DNA of 64,000 nt from Burkholderia sp. lig30. Its GTDB lineage: Bacteria > Pseudomonadota > Gammaproteobacteria > Burkholderiales > Burkholderiaceae. The stretch's first letter is position 1. Every line of letters begins with the position of its first letter. Shown here piece by piece: positions 9,363 through 18,907 of the stretch. The translations under genes and the position numbers were made by a program. The DNA lies in the NCBI RefSeq assembly GCF_000687455.2, contig NZ_JGVW01000059.1, positions 16,645-80,644 of the forward strand, in the 5' to 3' direction. Below the pieces are notes generated by a model. The model saw only the letters and a list, made by a program, of their open reading frames with translations. It searched no databases and was not told the origin of the DNA.

Positions 9363-9743
9363 TCAGTCCGCCGTCTTCTTGCCCGCGATCTCGACGCAGC
9401 CGGACAACAGCGGCGGCGCCTTCTCGTCGGCGATCTCGTCACGCAGCGTCGCCTCCCTGCCCTTCGTCCACCAGATGTAGCGTCCGGCCTGATAGCGCAC
9501 GCCGGACGCCGCCACGGTGTCGACGAACAGGAAGCGCTCGCCGTTCACGGGCACGAGCGCGAAGCTCTGGCCGTCGGCGGCGAGCCAGTACGACACGCGC
9601 ACCGGCCGCTTCTCGTTCTCGCACTGGTAGGCGATCGTGCGGCGGGTGCCGGCGTCGAGTTCTCCGACTGTCAGCGGCGCAGCGTGCGCGGCGGAAGCGG
9701 CCAGCCCGGCGAACGCGAGCGCGGCGAATGACGACCGATGCAT
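9363..9743 (-). CDS. Exported MliC-like lysozyme inhibitor domain protein
   Basis: Protein of 126 residues with a classic signal peptide (MHRSSFAALAFAGLAASAAHA) and probable cleavage after AHA. The mature part matches the MliC fold: a YQCENEKRPVRVSY strand, SFALVPVNGERFLF, VAASGVRYQAGRYIWWTKG-type loops and a terminal Cys (SGCVEI) able to pair with the first. MliC/PliC proteins bind and block c-type lysozymes in the periplasm. No lipobox Cys is present, so this would be the soluble periplasmic form. The ATG at 9743 heads the signal peptide; an upstream in-frame start at 9899 would bury it and was rejected. It lies 46 bp downstream of purT on the same strand and may be cotranscribed. Confidence 0.8.
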   Translation of the reverse strand: MHRSSFAALAFAGLAASAAHAAPLTVGELDAGTRRTIAYQCENEKRPVRVSYWLAADGQSFALVPVNGERFLFVDTVAASGVRYQAGRYIWWTKGREATLRDEIADEKAPPLLSGCVEIAGKKTAD

Positions 9744-9789
9744 GCGGAATCTCCTCACCAGGCGTGGACGAACGGCGCGCCGCCCGTCG

Positions 9790-11004
9790 TCAGCGGGCCG
9801 AAACCGGCTTGACCGCCGCTGCCGCGCGCTTGGCGCGCACGCGGGCTTCGTCGACGTTCGCGCCGGTCGCGAGCGCGACGCCCATGCGCCGCTTCGCAAA
9901 GCTCTCGGGCTTGCCGAACAGGCGCAGGTCCGCGCCCGGTACCGCGAGCGCGTCGCGCACGCCCTCGAACGCGATGCCCGCCTCGTCGAGCCCGCCGTAG
10001 ATCACCGCCGACGCCGCGGGCGAGCCGAGCGTGGGGTCGACCGGCAGGCCGAGGATCGCGCGCGCATGCAGCTCGAACTCCGACTGACGCTGCGACGCGA
10101 GCGTGACGAGGCCGGTGTCGTGCGGACGCGGGCTGACCTCGGAGAACCAGACCTCGTCGCCGCGCACGAACAGCTCGACGCCGAACAGCCCGCGGCCGCC
10201 GAGCGCCTCGGTGACCTTGTGCGCGATCTCGCGGGCGCGCGCGAGCGCCGCCGGGCTCATCGGCTGCGGCTGCCACGACTCGACGTAGTCGCCCGCCACC
10301 TGAACGTGGCCGACCGGCTCGCAGAACGACGTGCGAACCTGTCCGCTGTCGGGATCGATCGCGCGCACGGTGAGCTGCGTGATCTCGTATTCGAAATGGA
10401 TGAAGCCCTCGACGATCACGCGACCGTGATTCACGCGCCCGCCCGCCATCGCGTACTGCCATGCCGGTTCGAGGTCGGACTCGGCCTTCACGACCGACTG
10501 CCCCTTGCCCGACGACGACATCACCGGCTTCACGACGCACGGCATGCCGATCGTCGCGACGGCCGCCTTGAATTCGTCGAACGACTGCGCGAATGCGTAC
10601 GGCGAGGTCGGCAGGCCGAGTTCCTCGGCCGCGAGCCGGCGAATCCCTTCGCGGTTCATCGTGAGCTGCGTCGCGCGCGCGGTCGGGATCACCTCCGCGA
10701 TGCCGGCCGCTTCGATCGCCGCGAGCGCGTCGGTCGCGATCGCCTCGATCTCGGGCACGATCAGGTGCGGACGCTCGGCCTCGACGAGCGCGCGCAGCGC
10801 GGCGGCGTCGGTCATGTCGATCACGTGCGCGCGATGCGCGACCTGGTGACCCGGTGCATTCGGATAGCGGTCGACCGCGATCACTTCGACACCGAGGCGC
10901 TGCAGCGCGATGATGACTTCCTTGCCCAGTTCGCCCGCGCCGAGCAGCATGACGCGCGTGGCCGAAGGCGAAAGCGGCGTTCCGAGCCGCTGACCGATCT
11001 GCAT
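9790..11004 (-). CDS. purT: Formate-dependent phosphoribosylglycinamide formyltransferase
   Basis: ATP-grasp enzyme that makes formyl-GAR from GAR, formate and ATP in purine biosynthesis, an alternative to folate-dependent PurN. The 404-residue product starts [20 protein letters not shown]. Family features in order are [11 protein letters not shown], a substrate segment ending near [19 protein letters not shown], the ATP-grasp loop [10 protein letters not shown], and [25 protein letters not shown] carrying the Mg-binding Glu residues. The ATG at 11004 was chosen because it heads the conserved N-terminus; the longer frame to 11166 is not typical. Length equals that of E. coli PurT plus about ten residues. 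Confidence 0.96.
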   Translation of the reverse strand: MQIGQRLGTPLSPSATRVMLLGAGELGKEVIIALQRLGVEVIAVDRYPNAPGHQVAHRAHVIDMTDAAALRALVEAERPHLIVPEIEAIATDALAAIEAAGIAEVIPTARATQLTMNREGIRRLAAEELGLPTSPYAFAQSFDEFKAAVATIGMPCVVKPVMSSSGKGQSVVKAESDLEPAWQYAMAGGRVNHGRVIVEGFIHFEYEITQLTVRAIDPDSGQVRTSFCEPVGHVQVAGDYVESWQPQPMSPAALARAREIAHKVTEALGGRGLFGVELFVRGDEVWFSEVSPRPHDTGLVTLASQRQSEFELHARAILGLPVDPTLGSPAASAVIYGGLDEAGIAFEGVRDALAVPGADLRLFGKPESFAKRRMGVALATGANVDEARVRAKRAAAAVKPVSAR

Positions 11005-11216
11005 GTGATTCCCTGCTGTATTTAGGTGGATGGCGAAAACGACTGCGATGTTAACACGCGCACCGCGGCCGTTCGGGCCCGCGCCGCGCGTCGAAACGAC
11101 GCCCGCGCCGGCGCGGCGCACCGCGAACGAATCGGCGTGCCGATGGTCGCCTCCCTGACGCGACACGAGTGCGTTACTCTTACGCCTTGTTCAGTTCTCG
11201 ACGAGGAACGAGGCTC

Positions 11217-11762
11217 ATGTCCCACACGACCGCAGCCGCCCGCACGCGCGCGCGCCTGCTTCGCCCGCTGCGCGCGCCGCTTGGTGCGCTGACGCTCGCC
11301 ACGCTTCTCTCCGCCTGTGCCATGCCGACCCATCCGGATGCGTCCGCGTCCGCCCCCGATCCGTTCAACCCCGCGACGATCCAGCTGATCGACGACACGA
11401 ACTGGGAGCTGACCGGCTGGCAGAACGCCGACGGCACGCCGCGCACGATTCCGCACGGCGACAACGGCGAACCGATCAAGCTCATGCTGTCCACCGCGTC
11501 CGGCTCGCGCCGCGTGTCCGGTTTTTCCGGCTGCAACCGCTACATGGGCACCTACGACATCAAGAACGGCGTGCTGAGCTTCGGTCCGCTCGCCGGCACC
11601 CGCATGGCCTGCGTCGCGACGCTCGGCGGCAAGCTCGAAAGCGCCTATCTCGACGCGCTCGCGCACGTCGCGAAGGCCGGCGTGCAGATGCGCGCGCCGC
11701 AGCAGCTGCTGATCGTGACCGACGGCGGCGCGACGCTGACCTTCACGCGCCGCGGCGAGTAG
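11217..11762 (+). CDS. META-domain (HslJ-like) lipoprotein
   Basis: Protein of 181 residues. The N-terminus is basic and hydrophobic (LGALTLATLLSACAMP) with lipobox LSAC, so it is a probable lipoprotein anchored after Cys. The mature part is a META/HslJ domain: NWELTGWQNADG, a central FSGCNRYMGTYDIKNGVLSFGP strand set, and ESAYLDAL, followed by QLLIVTDGGATLTF. HslJ relatives are heat-inducible outer-membrane proteins linked to novobiocin resistance in E. coli; no function can be assigned here. The ATG at 11217 follows GAACGAGG; an in-frame start at 11169 lacks an RBS. It is divergent from purT across 212 bp. Confidence 0.85.
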   Translation: MSHTTAAARTRARLLRPLRAPLGALTLATLLSACAMPTHPDASASAPDPFNPATIQLIDDTNWELTGWQNADGTPRTIPHGDNGEPIKLMLSTASGSRRVSGFSGCNRYMGTYDIKNGVLSFGPLAGTRMACVATLGGKLESAYLDALAHVAKAGVQMRAPQQLLIVTDGGATLTFTRRGE

Positions 11763-11905
11763 TCCCGTTCGCGGGCGGGGGCGGACGGCTGACCGCGCCC
11801 CGTGCGCCCATCGTCCGGTGCGCGCCCGACTCGAAAGCATCTTCGTCAGCCGGTTAAACTCGGCGGGTCGCGCATTGCGCTCCCCGCCTTTTTCCTGTTT
11901 CAAGC

Positions 11906-14900
11906 ATGCACACGGTTGTTCTCGGCTGGTTCGGCATCTCCTCTGCCTGGTTCCTCCTTCTCATCTGGCGCCTCGTGAAAGCGATGCTCCCCGGCGGCGA
12001 TGCCGCCGGCTCCGGGCCGATCCGGCTCTGGCTCGGCTTCGCCTGCGTGTTCGTCGCGAGCTGCACGCTCACGAGCGTGTTGTCCGGCGCGGACACCAAC
12101 CTGCTCGGCCACGCGCTGTCGGCAGGCTTCGAACGCGTGCTCGGCCGGATCGGCACCCCGATCGCGATGACCGTGCTGTTCTTCGTCGGCCTGCCGTGGC
12201 TGACCGGCATCGGCTGGCGGCACGTCGCCGAATGGCTCGACACGTCGTTCGGACTCAAGCTGTCGCACGACGACGGCGACGACGCCCGCAGCATCGCCGA
12301 CCTGCCGCGCAGCGCGCTGCATCGCGACGACGAGCGCCGCGTGCGCCGCGCCGGCGACGTCCAGCCGACCAGCGCGCATACCGTCAACTCGATGGCGCCG
12401 CGCCAGAACGGCCGCTTCGCGCGGCCGACGCTCTGGAAACCCGATTCGCAACCGCGCCAGCGTCAGCGCGGCCAGACGCCGTCCCGGCCGCTCGCCGAGC
12501 CGGTGGCGCCCGCCGGCTGGCTGAAACCCGCGCAGAAACCCGCGCCGGCCGCCCGTCCGGCGGCGGCGGCTGGCGTCGGTGCAGGCGCGGCAAGCATCGC
12601 ACGCCCTGCGGCGGCGATTGCCGCGCAGGCTGCAGCGGCATCCGCATCCGCATCCGCATCCGCATCCACATCCACGTCGGCGTCGGCGTCGGCGTTTGCT
12701 TCAGCCTCGATGCCGCGCCCCGCTTCGGCACCGGCGCAAACTTCCGCGCCTGGAATCGGTGAGCCGGTCCGCACGCGGCCGCAGCCGTTCACGCCGCCGC
12801 GCCCGGTCACGGCGCCCCGCCAGACCGTTGCGCCACGCGCCGCCGCCATGCCGCGCCCGGTTGCCCCGACGCAGACGCATGCGGTGCCGCCGCAAGCCAT
12901 CGCGACGCAAACGCCCGCGACGCCGCCCGTCCCGCCTCGCAGGCGCCCGGCCGCGCCGACGCGCGCGCCGCTGTATGCATGGACCGAAAAACCGGCGGAA
13001 CGCATCGCGCCGGCGCCGAGCCTGCAGGAAACGCTGCGCTCGATCGAGGCGAGCACCGCACGGTGGGCGTCACTCGACGGCACGCCGCACGTCGATGCGG
13101 CGCACGTCGCGGCACCGCTTGCCGGCGCTGCGATCGGCATGGCCGCGGCTTCGGCCGAGCCGTCCGCGTCGCTGGTCGCGCCGCTTGCCTTCGATTTCGT
13201 CGCGGACGACTTCGCGCATCCCGTCGGCGCGACCGCCGAACTCATGCCGGCCGACGGGCATGCCGCGCCGGCCGCCGCCTCCGTCGACACGATCGCGCCT
13301 GCCGTCGCTGAATCGCCCGCCGCGCACGCGGTCAACGCGCCGGGCACCGACGCGATCGGCCCGCACGTCGCGACGGACGACGTGATGACGTCCAGCATGC
13401 CGGGCGACATGCAGCCCGCGCCGCACGTCGCGCCCGGCGCCGATGCGGCAAGCGACGCCATGGCGGCGTCGGAGGTCGCCCGGACCGGACTCGATGTCGA
13501 AACCGCCGACACGGTGACGCTCGACGCGCAATCCATTCCGGTCGATGCGCTGACCGCGCCGCTCGACGCCGCTCCCGCGAATGCGGCAAGCGACATCGCG
13601 CCTTGGGAAGAGACGGTCGCGGCCAGACACGCGCCGGTCTCCGGGCACATCGATGCCCCGCGTTCGGACACGGCTTCGGCAACCGCACTCGCTTCGACGT
13701 GGGGCGGCATCGCCGCAGCCACGCACGCGCCGGCGGCAATCGTGTCGCCATTCACGGCGCCGACGCCGTCGGCCGCGCCGGCCGACACGCCAGCGGCCAA
13801 TGTGCTGCCGAGCGAGCCGCCTGCCGCCGTGCCGCCTCTCGGCGAATTCGCCGCAACCTCGCAGGCTCTGGCCGTAATCGCTGCATCGACGTACACGGAT
13901 GACGCGGCTTCAACGCTTCCGGCTTCGAACGCCGACGCGCCAGCGCCCAATATGCTGCCGAGCGAGTCGCCTGCCGCTGTGCCGACTTTCGGCGAATTCG
14001 CCGCGCCCTCACTGGTGCCGGCCACGCCCGCCGCATCGGCGTACACGGAGGAAGCGGCTTCAACGCTTCCGGCCTCGAACGCCGACACGCCAGCACCCAA
14101 TGTGGTGCCGGGCGCATCGACCGTCGCCGCACCCACGTTCGGTGACGCCGCCACTTCGCCGGCTCCGGCCGTGACCACCGCATCGGCATACGCCGGCGAA
14201 GCCGCTTCGCCGTTCTCGGGCACGAACGAGATCACGCCGGTCCCGACTGCGATGACGAGCACGATGCTCATGACCACGTCGGCCGCGGCAACCGCCACGC
14301 CCCCGCGCGACGCCGACTTGCCGTCCGCAACGGCCATCCCGGCCACCAGCCAGATCGACGCAACGCGCATCCCCGAGCCCGAGACGCACGTCGGCGCATC
14401 GGCCGACGATCGGGCACTGGCAGCCTCGTCGGCAACGCCCGTGGCCATCGCGACATTCACCGCTCCTGGCCTGACGCTGCCGGGTTCCATCGTTCCCGCT
14501 TACGCGCCGGGCACAACGCCCTCGTCTGTGTCTGGATTCGCCTCGACGTTTGTGCCGCCCTTCGTGCAGACGTTCGCCACAGGGAATGCATCTCCGTCCG
14601 AGCCGTCCGTCCCGGCACCGTCGAACGCCGTCCACACAACCGCATCGTCCGACGTGGAGACGCAGCCGCCGGCCGCCGTTGCCCCGGCTCGACCGTTCGC
14701 CACGTTTACGTCGATCGCACCATCGGCTGGCGCCGCTCCCACGCATGCGGCCGCCGATCGGCCCGCGGACGCTTACGCCTTCGCTGCGGCGACCGAAACC
14801 GGCGTCATGCTGGCCCCGACTTCCCCGATCGCCGTTCCCGCACCGGTCGCGCCCTTCGCGCCGGTGGCGTTTGCCGCACCTGCCGCACCTGCAGCACCTG

Positions 14901-16483
14901 CCGTACCCGCCGCGTCGGCCCCTGCCGCGGCCCCCGCCGCCGACACTCCGCCCGCGCGCCAGCCGCGCCCGAACGCCTTCGAGTTCCGCGCGCCCGCCGC
15001 GTCCCTCGTCGAGCTGCCCGCGCTCGACCTGCTCGAGCCCGCATCCGGCGACATGGAAACGATCAGCGACGAGCACCTGGCCCAGACCGGCCAGATCATC
15101 GAGCAGCGTCTGCAGGAGTTCAAGGTGCCGGTCACGGTCGTCGGCGCGTCCGCCGGCCCGGTGATCACGCGCTTCGAGATCGAGCCCGCGCTCGGCGTGC
15201 GCGGCAGCCAGATCGTCGGCCTGATGAAGGACCTGTCGCGCGGCCTCGGCCTCACGTCGATCCGCGTCGTCGAGACGATTCCCGGCAAGACCTGCATGGG
15301 CCTCGAGCTGCCGAACGCGAAGCGCCAGATGATCCGCCTGTCGGAAATCCTCGCCGCGCGCGAATACCAGCACTCGACGTCGCAGCTCACGATCGCGATG
15401 GGCAAGGACATCACCGGCCGGCCGGTCGTCACCGACCTCGCGAAGGCGCCGCACATGCTCGTCGCCGGCACCACCGGTTCGGGCAAGTCGGTCGCGATCA
15501 ACGCGATGATCCTGTCGCTGCTGTACAAGGCGACGCCCGAAGAGGTACGGCTCATCATGATCGACCCGAAGATGCTCGAACTGTCGGTCTACGAGGGCAT
15601 TCCGCACCTGCTCGCGCCGGTCGTCACCGACATGAAGCTCGCGGCGAACGCGCTCAACTGGTGCGTCGGCGAAATGGAGAAGCGCTACCGGCTGATGTCG
15701 GCGGTCGGCGTGCGCAACCTCGCGAGCTTCAACCAGAAGATCCGCGACGCCGAAGCGAAGGAAAAGAAGATCGGCAACCCGTTCTCGCTCACGCCCGACG
15801 ATCCCGAGCCGCTGTCGACGCTGCCGCTCATCGTCGTCGTGATCGACGAGCTGGCCGACCTGATGATGGTGGCCGGCAAGAAGATCGAGGAACTGATCGC
15901 CCGCCTCGCGCAGAAGGCGCGCGCGGCCGGCATCCACCTGATCCTCGCGACGCAGCGTCCGTCGGTCGACGTGATCACCGGGCTGATCAAGGCGAACATC
16001 CCGACGCGCGTCGCGTTCCAGGTGTCGTCGAAGATCGACTCGCGCACGATTCTCGACCAGATGGGCGCCGAATCGCTGCTCGGCATGGGCGACATGCTGT
16101 TCCTGCCGCCCGGCACCGGCTATCCGCAGCGCGTGCACGGCGCGTTCGTCGCCGACGAGGAAGTGCACCGGGTCGTCGAATACCTGAAGCAGTTCGGCGA
16201 GCCGCAGTACGAGGAAGGGATTCTCGACGGCCCGGCCGCCGAGGGCGCATCGCAGGATCTGTTCGGCGACGCGCCGGAAGCCGAGGCTGATCCGCTCTAC
16301 GACGAAGCGGTCGCGTTCGTCGTGCGCACGCGGCGCGCGTCGATCTCGTCGGTGCAGCGGCAGTTGCGCATCGGCTACAACCGCGCGGCGCGCCTCGTCG
16401 AGCAGATGGAAGCCGCCGGGCTCGTCTCGCCGATGGGCATCAACGGCAGCCGCGAGGTGCTGGTGCCGGCCGCCGCCGACTGA
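11906..16483 (+). CDS. ftsK: FtsK/SpoIIIE DNA translocase with very long Ala/Pro-rich linker
   Basis: Septal DNA pump that clears and dimer-resolves chromosomes at division. The 1,525-residue product has about three N-terminal membrane segments in the first 120 residues, fewer than the four of E. coli FtsK. A linker of roughly 900 residues follows, dominated by Ala, Pro, Ser and Thr. The alpha/beta motor starts near residue 1030 ([16 protein letters not shown]). Walker A is [14 protein letters not shown] near residue 1190, and Walker B is [14 protein letters not shown] near 1310. The gamma winged-helix domain that reads KOPS is at the C-terminus ([20 protein letters not shown]). The linker contains a Ser-Ala hexamer tract and three 50-residue tandem units. 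The start at 11906 is the first plausible ATG, and upstream bases hold no conserved N-terminus. Confidence 0.93.
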   Translation: MHTVVLGWFGISSAWFLLLIWRLVKAMLPGGDAAGSGPIRLWLGFACVFVASCTLTSVLSGADTNLLGHALSAGFERVLGRIGTPIAMTVLFFVGLPWLTGIGWRHVAEWLDTSFGLKLSHDDGDDARSIADLPRSALHRDDERRVRRAGDVQPTSAHTVNSMAPRQNGRFARPTLWKPDSQPRQRQRGQTPSRPLAEPVAPAGWLKPAQKPAPAARPAAAAGVGAGAASIARPAAAIAAQAAAASASASASASTSTSASASAFASASMPRPASAPAQTSAPGIGEPVRTRPQPFTPPRPVTAPRQTVAPRAAAMPRPVAPTQTHAVPPQAIATQTPATPPVPPRRRPAAPTRAPLYAWTEKPAERIAPAPSLQETLRSIEASTARWASLDGTPHVDAAHVAAPLAGAAIGMAAASAEPSASLVAPLAFDFVADDFAHPVGATAELMPADGHAAPAAASVDTIAPAVAESPAAHAVNAPGTDAIGPHVATDDVMTSSMPGDMQPAPHVAPGADAASDAMAASEVARTGLDVETADTVTLDAQSIPVDALTAPLDAAPANAASDIAPWEETVAARHAPVSGHIDAPRSDTASATALASTWGGIAAATHAPAAIVSPFTAPTPSAAPADTPAANVLPSEPPAAVPPLGEFAATSQALAVIAASTYTDDAASTLPASNADAPAPNMLPSESPAAVPTFGEFAAPSLVPATPAASAYTEEAASTLPASNADTPAPNVVPGASTVAAPTFGDAATSPAPAVTTASAYAGEAASPFSGTNEITPVPTAMTSTMLMTTSAAATATPPRDADLPSATAIPATSQIDATRIPEPETHVGASADDRALAASSATPVAIATFTAPGLTLPGSIVPAYAPGTTPSSVSGFASTFVPPFVQTFATGNASPSEPSVPAPSNAVHTTASSDVETQPPAAVAPARPFATFTSIAPSAGAAPTHAAADRPADAYAFAAATETGVMLAPTSPIAVPAPVAPFAPVAFAAPAAPAAPAVPAASAPAAAPAADTPPARQPRPNAFEFRAPAASLVELPALDLLEPASGDMETISDEHLAQTGQIIEQRLQEFKVPVTVVGASAGPVITRFEIEPALGVRGSQIVGLMKDLSRGLGLTSIRVVETIPGKTCMGLELPNAKRQMIRLSEILAAREYQHSTSQLTIAMGKDITGRPVVTDLAKAPHMLVAGTTGSGKSVAINAMILSLLYKATPEEVRLIMIDPKMLELSVYEGIPHLLAPVVTDMKLAANALNWCVGEMEKRYRLMSAVGVRNLASFNQKIRDAEAKEKKIGNPFSLTPDDPEPLSTLPLIVVVIDELADLMMVAGKKIEELIARLAQKARAAGIHLILATQRPSVDVITGLIKANIPTRVAFQVSSKIDSRTILDQMGAESLLGMGDMLFLPPGTGYPQRVHGAFVADEEVHRVVEYLKQFGEPQYEEGILDGPAAEGASQDLFGDAPEAEADPLYDEAVAFVVRTRRASISSVQRQLRIGYNRAARLVEQMEAAGLVSPMGINGSREVLVPAAAD
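12638..12691 (+). repeat. Hexanucleotide repeat in the ftsK linker
   Basis: Five exact GCATCC units, then ACATCC, ACGTCG and GCGTCG variants, encode alternating Ser-Ala/Thr. Unit gain or loss would keep the frame and only change linker length. Confidence 0.9.
13784..14233 (+). repeat. Three 150-bp tandem repeats in ftsK (50 residues each)
   Basis: Units start at 13784, 13934 and 14084, an exact 150-bp period. Each begins GACRCGCCAGC-x-CCCAAT-like and encodes [13 protein letters not shown] text, then a GEFAA segment and a YTEEAAST segment. Units one and two are close; unit three has drifted. Confidence 0.88.
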
Positions 16484-16576
16484 GCCCGCGCGGCCGCACT
16501 GCTGATGAGGGGCGCCACCCGCTCACGCGGCGCCCGTCTGCGCCGAAGCGAGACGCGCCGAAGTCGCCGCGCTGGC

Positions 16577-16663
16577 GGCTTCGTGTCGCCGGGGCGACGT
16601 GCGGCCCGGCGGCGGCGCCCCCCGTCCGGCGCTGCGGCAGCGTCATCCGGCGACACGAAGCCG
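16577..16663. repeat. 17-bp perfect inverted repeat downstream of ftsK
   Basis: The arm CGGCTTCGTGTCGCCGG (16576-16592) recurs as its exact complement at 16647-16663, with a 54-bp GC-rich spacer. A smaller hairpin, GGGCGCC at 16510-16516 and its complement at 16529-16535, precedes it and may be the ftsK terminator, although no T-run follows. The whole gap 16484-16849 has no confident gene. On the minus strand an AAGGAGG motif precedes an ATG at 16688 that opens an Arg-rich 82-codon frame running back into ftsK; it was not called. Confidence 0.75.
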
Positions 16664-16711
16664 ACGGCGCGCGAAAACGGTTCGGCATCGAAACCTCCTT
16701 GCATCGAGCCG

Positions 16712-16726
16712 TCTCAAGTGTTGAGA
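16712..16726. promoter_or_regulatory. Palindromic candidate operator TCTCAA-GTG-TTGAGA
   Basis: A perfect 6-bp dyad with a 3-bp centre in the gap between ftsK and the GH15 gene, 138 bp before the GH15 start and 24 bp from the minus-strand ATG at 16688. Its size and symmetry suit a dimeric repressor; no regulator is identifiable. Confidence 0.4.
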
Positions 16727-16849
16727 TGTGACGAAACGCCGGCCGGGCGCGCGCTTCGCCGTCCGGCCGGGCATGCGGGCCGCCGCGCGCGGGCATGAAG
16801 CCCGGCTGCCGCCGCCCGGATCATGAACCCGAACCAAGGATCGCCGATC

Positions 16850-18685
16850 ATGTCCGCCCTGATCGAAGACTATGCCCTCGTCGGCGACGGCCATACGGCC
16901 GCGCTGATCGCGCGCGACGGCTCCGTCGACTGGCTGTGCTGGCCCCGCTTCGATTCGGGCGCCTGCTTCGCGGCCCTCGTCGGCACGCCCGAGCACGGCC
17001 GCTGGCTGATCGCGCCGGCGGCCGACGCCGCCGTCACGCACACCGCACGCCGCTATCGCGGCGACACGCTGATACTCGAAACCGATTACGAGAGCGCCGA
17101 CGGCGCCGTCACGGTGGTCGACTTCATGCCGCCCGGCGACGGCTGGTCGGAGCTCGTGCGGATCGTCGTCGGCCGGCACGGCACGATGAAGATGCGCATG
17201 GAGCTGGTGCTGCGCTTCGACTACGGTTTCTCGATTCCGTGGGTGACGCAGCTCGCCCGCGAGGAAGGCGGCATGAAGGCGATCGCGGGACCGGACACCG
17301 TCGTACTGCGCACGCCCGTGCCGCTGACCGGCAAGAACCTGCACACGCTCGCCGAATTCACGGTGAGCGCCGACGAGCGCGTGCCGTTCACGCTCGGCTA
17401 CACACCGTCGCACCTGCGGCCGCCGCCCGCGCGCGATCCGCTGTCGATGCTCGCGCGCACCGAGAACCACTGGCTCGAATGGTCGGCGCGCTGCCAGGTG
17501 AAAGGCCGCTACGCGGCAGCCGTGCGGCGCTCGCTGATCACCCTGAAGGCGCTCGCGTACGAGCCGACGGGCGGCATCGTCGCCGCGCCGACGACGTCGC
17601 TGCCGGAGCAGCTCGGCGGCACCCGCAACTGGGACTACCGCTACTGCTGGCTGCGCGACGCGACGATCACGCTGCTCGCGCTGATGCGCGGCGGCTATTA
17701 CGACGAGGCGCGCGCGTGGCGCGCGTGGCTCGGCCGCGTGATGGCCGGCTCGCCCGAGCAGATCCAGATCATGTACGGCATCGCCGGCGAACGCCGCCTG
17801 CCCGAAATGACGCTCGACTGGCTGCCCGGCTACCAGGGCGCGCGGCCGGTGCGGATCGGCAACAACGCGGCCAACCAGCTGCAGCTCGACGTGTTCGGCG
17901 AAGTGATGGCGGCGCTGCACCTCGCCCGGGTGGGCGGCCTGCAGGCCGACGACACGGTCTGGTCGGTGCAGTGCACGCTGCTCGACCATCTGGAGAAGAT
18001 CTGGCAGGAGCCCGACGAGGGCATCTGGGAAACGCGCGGCGGCCGCCGCCATTTCACGTTCTCGAAGGTGATGGCGTGGGTCGCGTTCGACCGCGCGATC
18101 AAGTCGGCGGAGATGTTCCGCCTGCCCGGCGCGCTCGAGCGCTGGCGCGCGCTGCGCGAGCAGATCCACGCGGACGTCTGCGCGAACGCGTGGAACCCGC
18201 GCCTGCAGGCGTTCACGCAGAGCTACGGTAGCGACGAACTCGACGCGAGCGTGCTGCTGCTGCCGCTGCTCGGCTTTCTGCCGCCCACCGATCCGCGCGT
18301 CGTCGGCACCGTCGCCGCGATCGAGCGCGGCCTGCTCCACGACGGCCTGGTGCAGCGCTACTGCACGACCCAGTACGACGACGGCCTGCCGCCCGGCGAA
18401 GGCACGTTCCTCGCGTGCAGCTTCTGGCTCGTCGACAACTACGCGCTGCTCGGCCGCATCGACGAGGCGCACCGGCTGTTCAACCGGCTGCTGTCGCTGT
18501 CGAACGATCTCGGCCTGCTCGCCGAGGAATACGATCCGGCCGCGCGCCGGCTCGTCGGCAACTTCCCGCAGGCGTTCTCGCACGTCGCGCTCGTGCATAC
18601 CGCGATGAACCTGATGCACCACGAGGAAGCGATGGCGCGGGCGGCCGGACAGCCCACGCCCGCCGAAGCGGCAGCCGGCCGATAA
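16850..18685 (+). CDS. Glycoside hydrolase family 15 protein (glucoamylase/trehalase-like)
   Basis: Protein of about 611 residues acting on alpha-glucosidic linkages; family members include glucoamylases, dextranases and bacterial trehalases, and the substrate here is unknown. The N-terminal beta-sandwich domain begins IEDYALVGDGHTAALIARDG, followed by the SVDWLCWPRFDS signature of this bacterial subfamily. The (alpha/alpha)6 catalytic domain has RNWDYRYCWLRDATITL, then LDWLPGYQG, and near the end EEYDPAARRLVGNFPQAFSH, which holds the second catalytic Glu. No signal peptide is seen, so it is probably cytoplasmic. An ATG at 16823 is also in frame; the 16850 ATG was favoured because AAGGA precedes it at about ten bases. 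It stands alone between ftsK and phaZ. Confidence 0.88.
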   Translation: MSALIEDYALVGDGHTAALIARDGSVDWLCWPRFDSGACFAALVGTPEHGRWLIAPAADAAVTHTARRYRGDTLILETDYESADGAVTVVDFMPPGDGWSELVRIVVGRHGTMKMRMELVLRFDYGFSIPWVTQLAREEGGMKAIAGPDTVVLRTPVPLTGKNLHTLAEFTVSADERVPFTLGYTPSHLRPPPARDPLSMLARTENHWLEWSARCQVKGRYAAAVRRSLITLKALAYEPTGGIVAAPTTSLPEQLGGTRNWDYRYCWLRDATITLLALMRGGYYDEARAWRAWLGRVMAGSPEQIQIMYGIAGERRLPEMTLDWLPGYQGARPVRIGNNAANQLQLDVFGEVMAALHLARVGGLQADDTVWSVQCTLLDHLEKIWQEPDEGIWETRGGRRHFTFSKVMAWVAFDRAIKSAEMFRLPGALERWRALREQIHADVCANAWNPRLQAFTQSYGSDELDASVLLLPLLGFLPPTDPRVVGTVAAIERGLLHDGLVQRYCTTQYDDGLPPGEGTFLACSFWLVDNYALLGRIDEAHRLFNRLLSLSNDLGLLAEEYDPAARRLVGNFPQAFSHVALVHTAMNLMHHEEAMARAAGQPTPAEAAAGR

Positions 18686-18907
18686 GCCGGCCCCCAAAGA
18701 CGCATCCACGATGTATCTTCAAGGATGGTCAAATCGTAAAAGTTTCGTGAAAAATCATGGAATTGTTGCATTGCACCACGCATCGTTGTCCGATATGATC
18801 GACGACGACTGACCGGCTGCGTCGCATCACGGCCGGTCGCTGACCCACACGGCACGCCGCGACGCCACGCGCCGCCCTCGCGCACCGTCCTCCCCTCGGG
18901 AGCCTGC

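Noticed and set aside
14060..16168. 702-codon minus-strand frame inside ftsK
   Set aside because: It is antisense to the FtsK motor domain, with Arg/Asp-rich composition and no motif.
16440..16688. Arg-rich 82-codon minus-strand gene
   Set aside because: It has a strong RBS but the peptide is low-complexity and antisense to the ftsK 3' end. Kept as a finding, not called.
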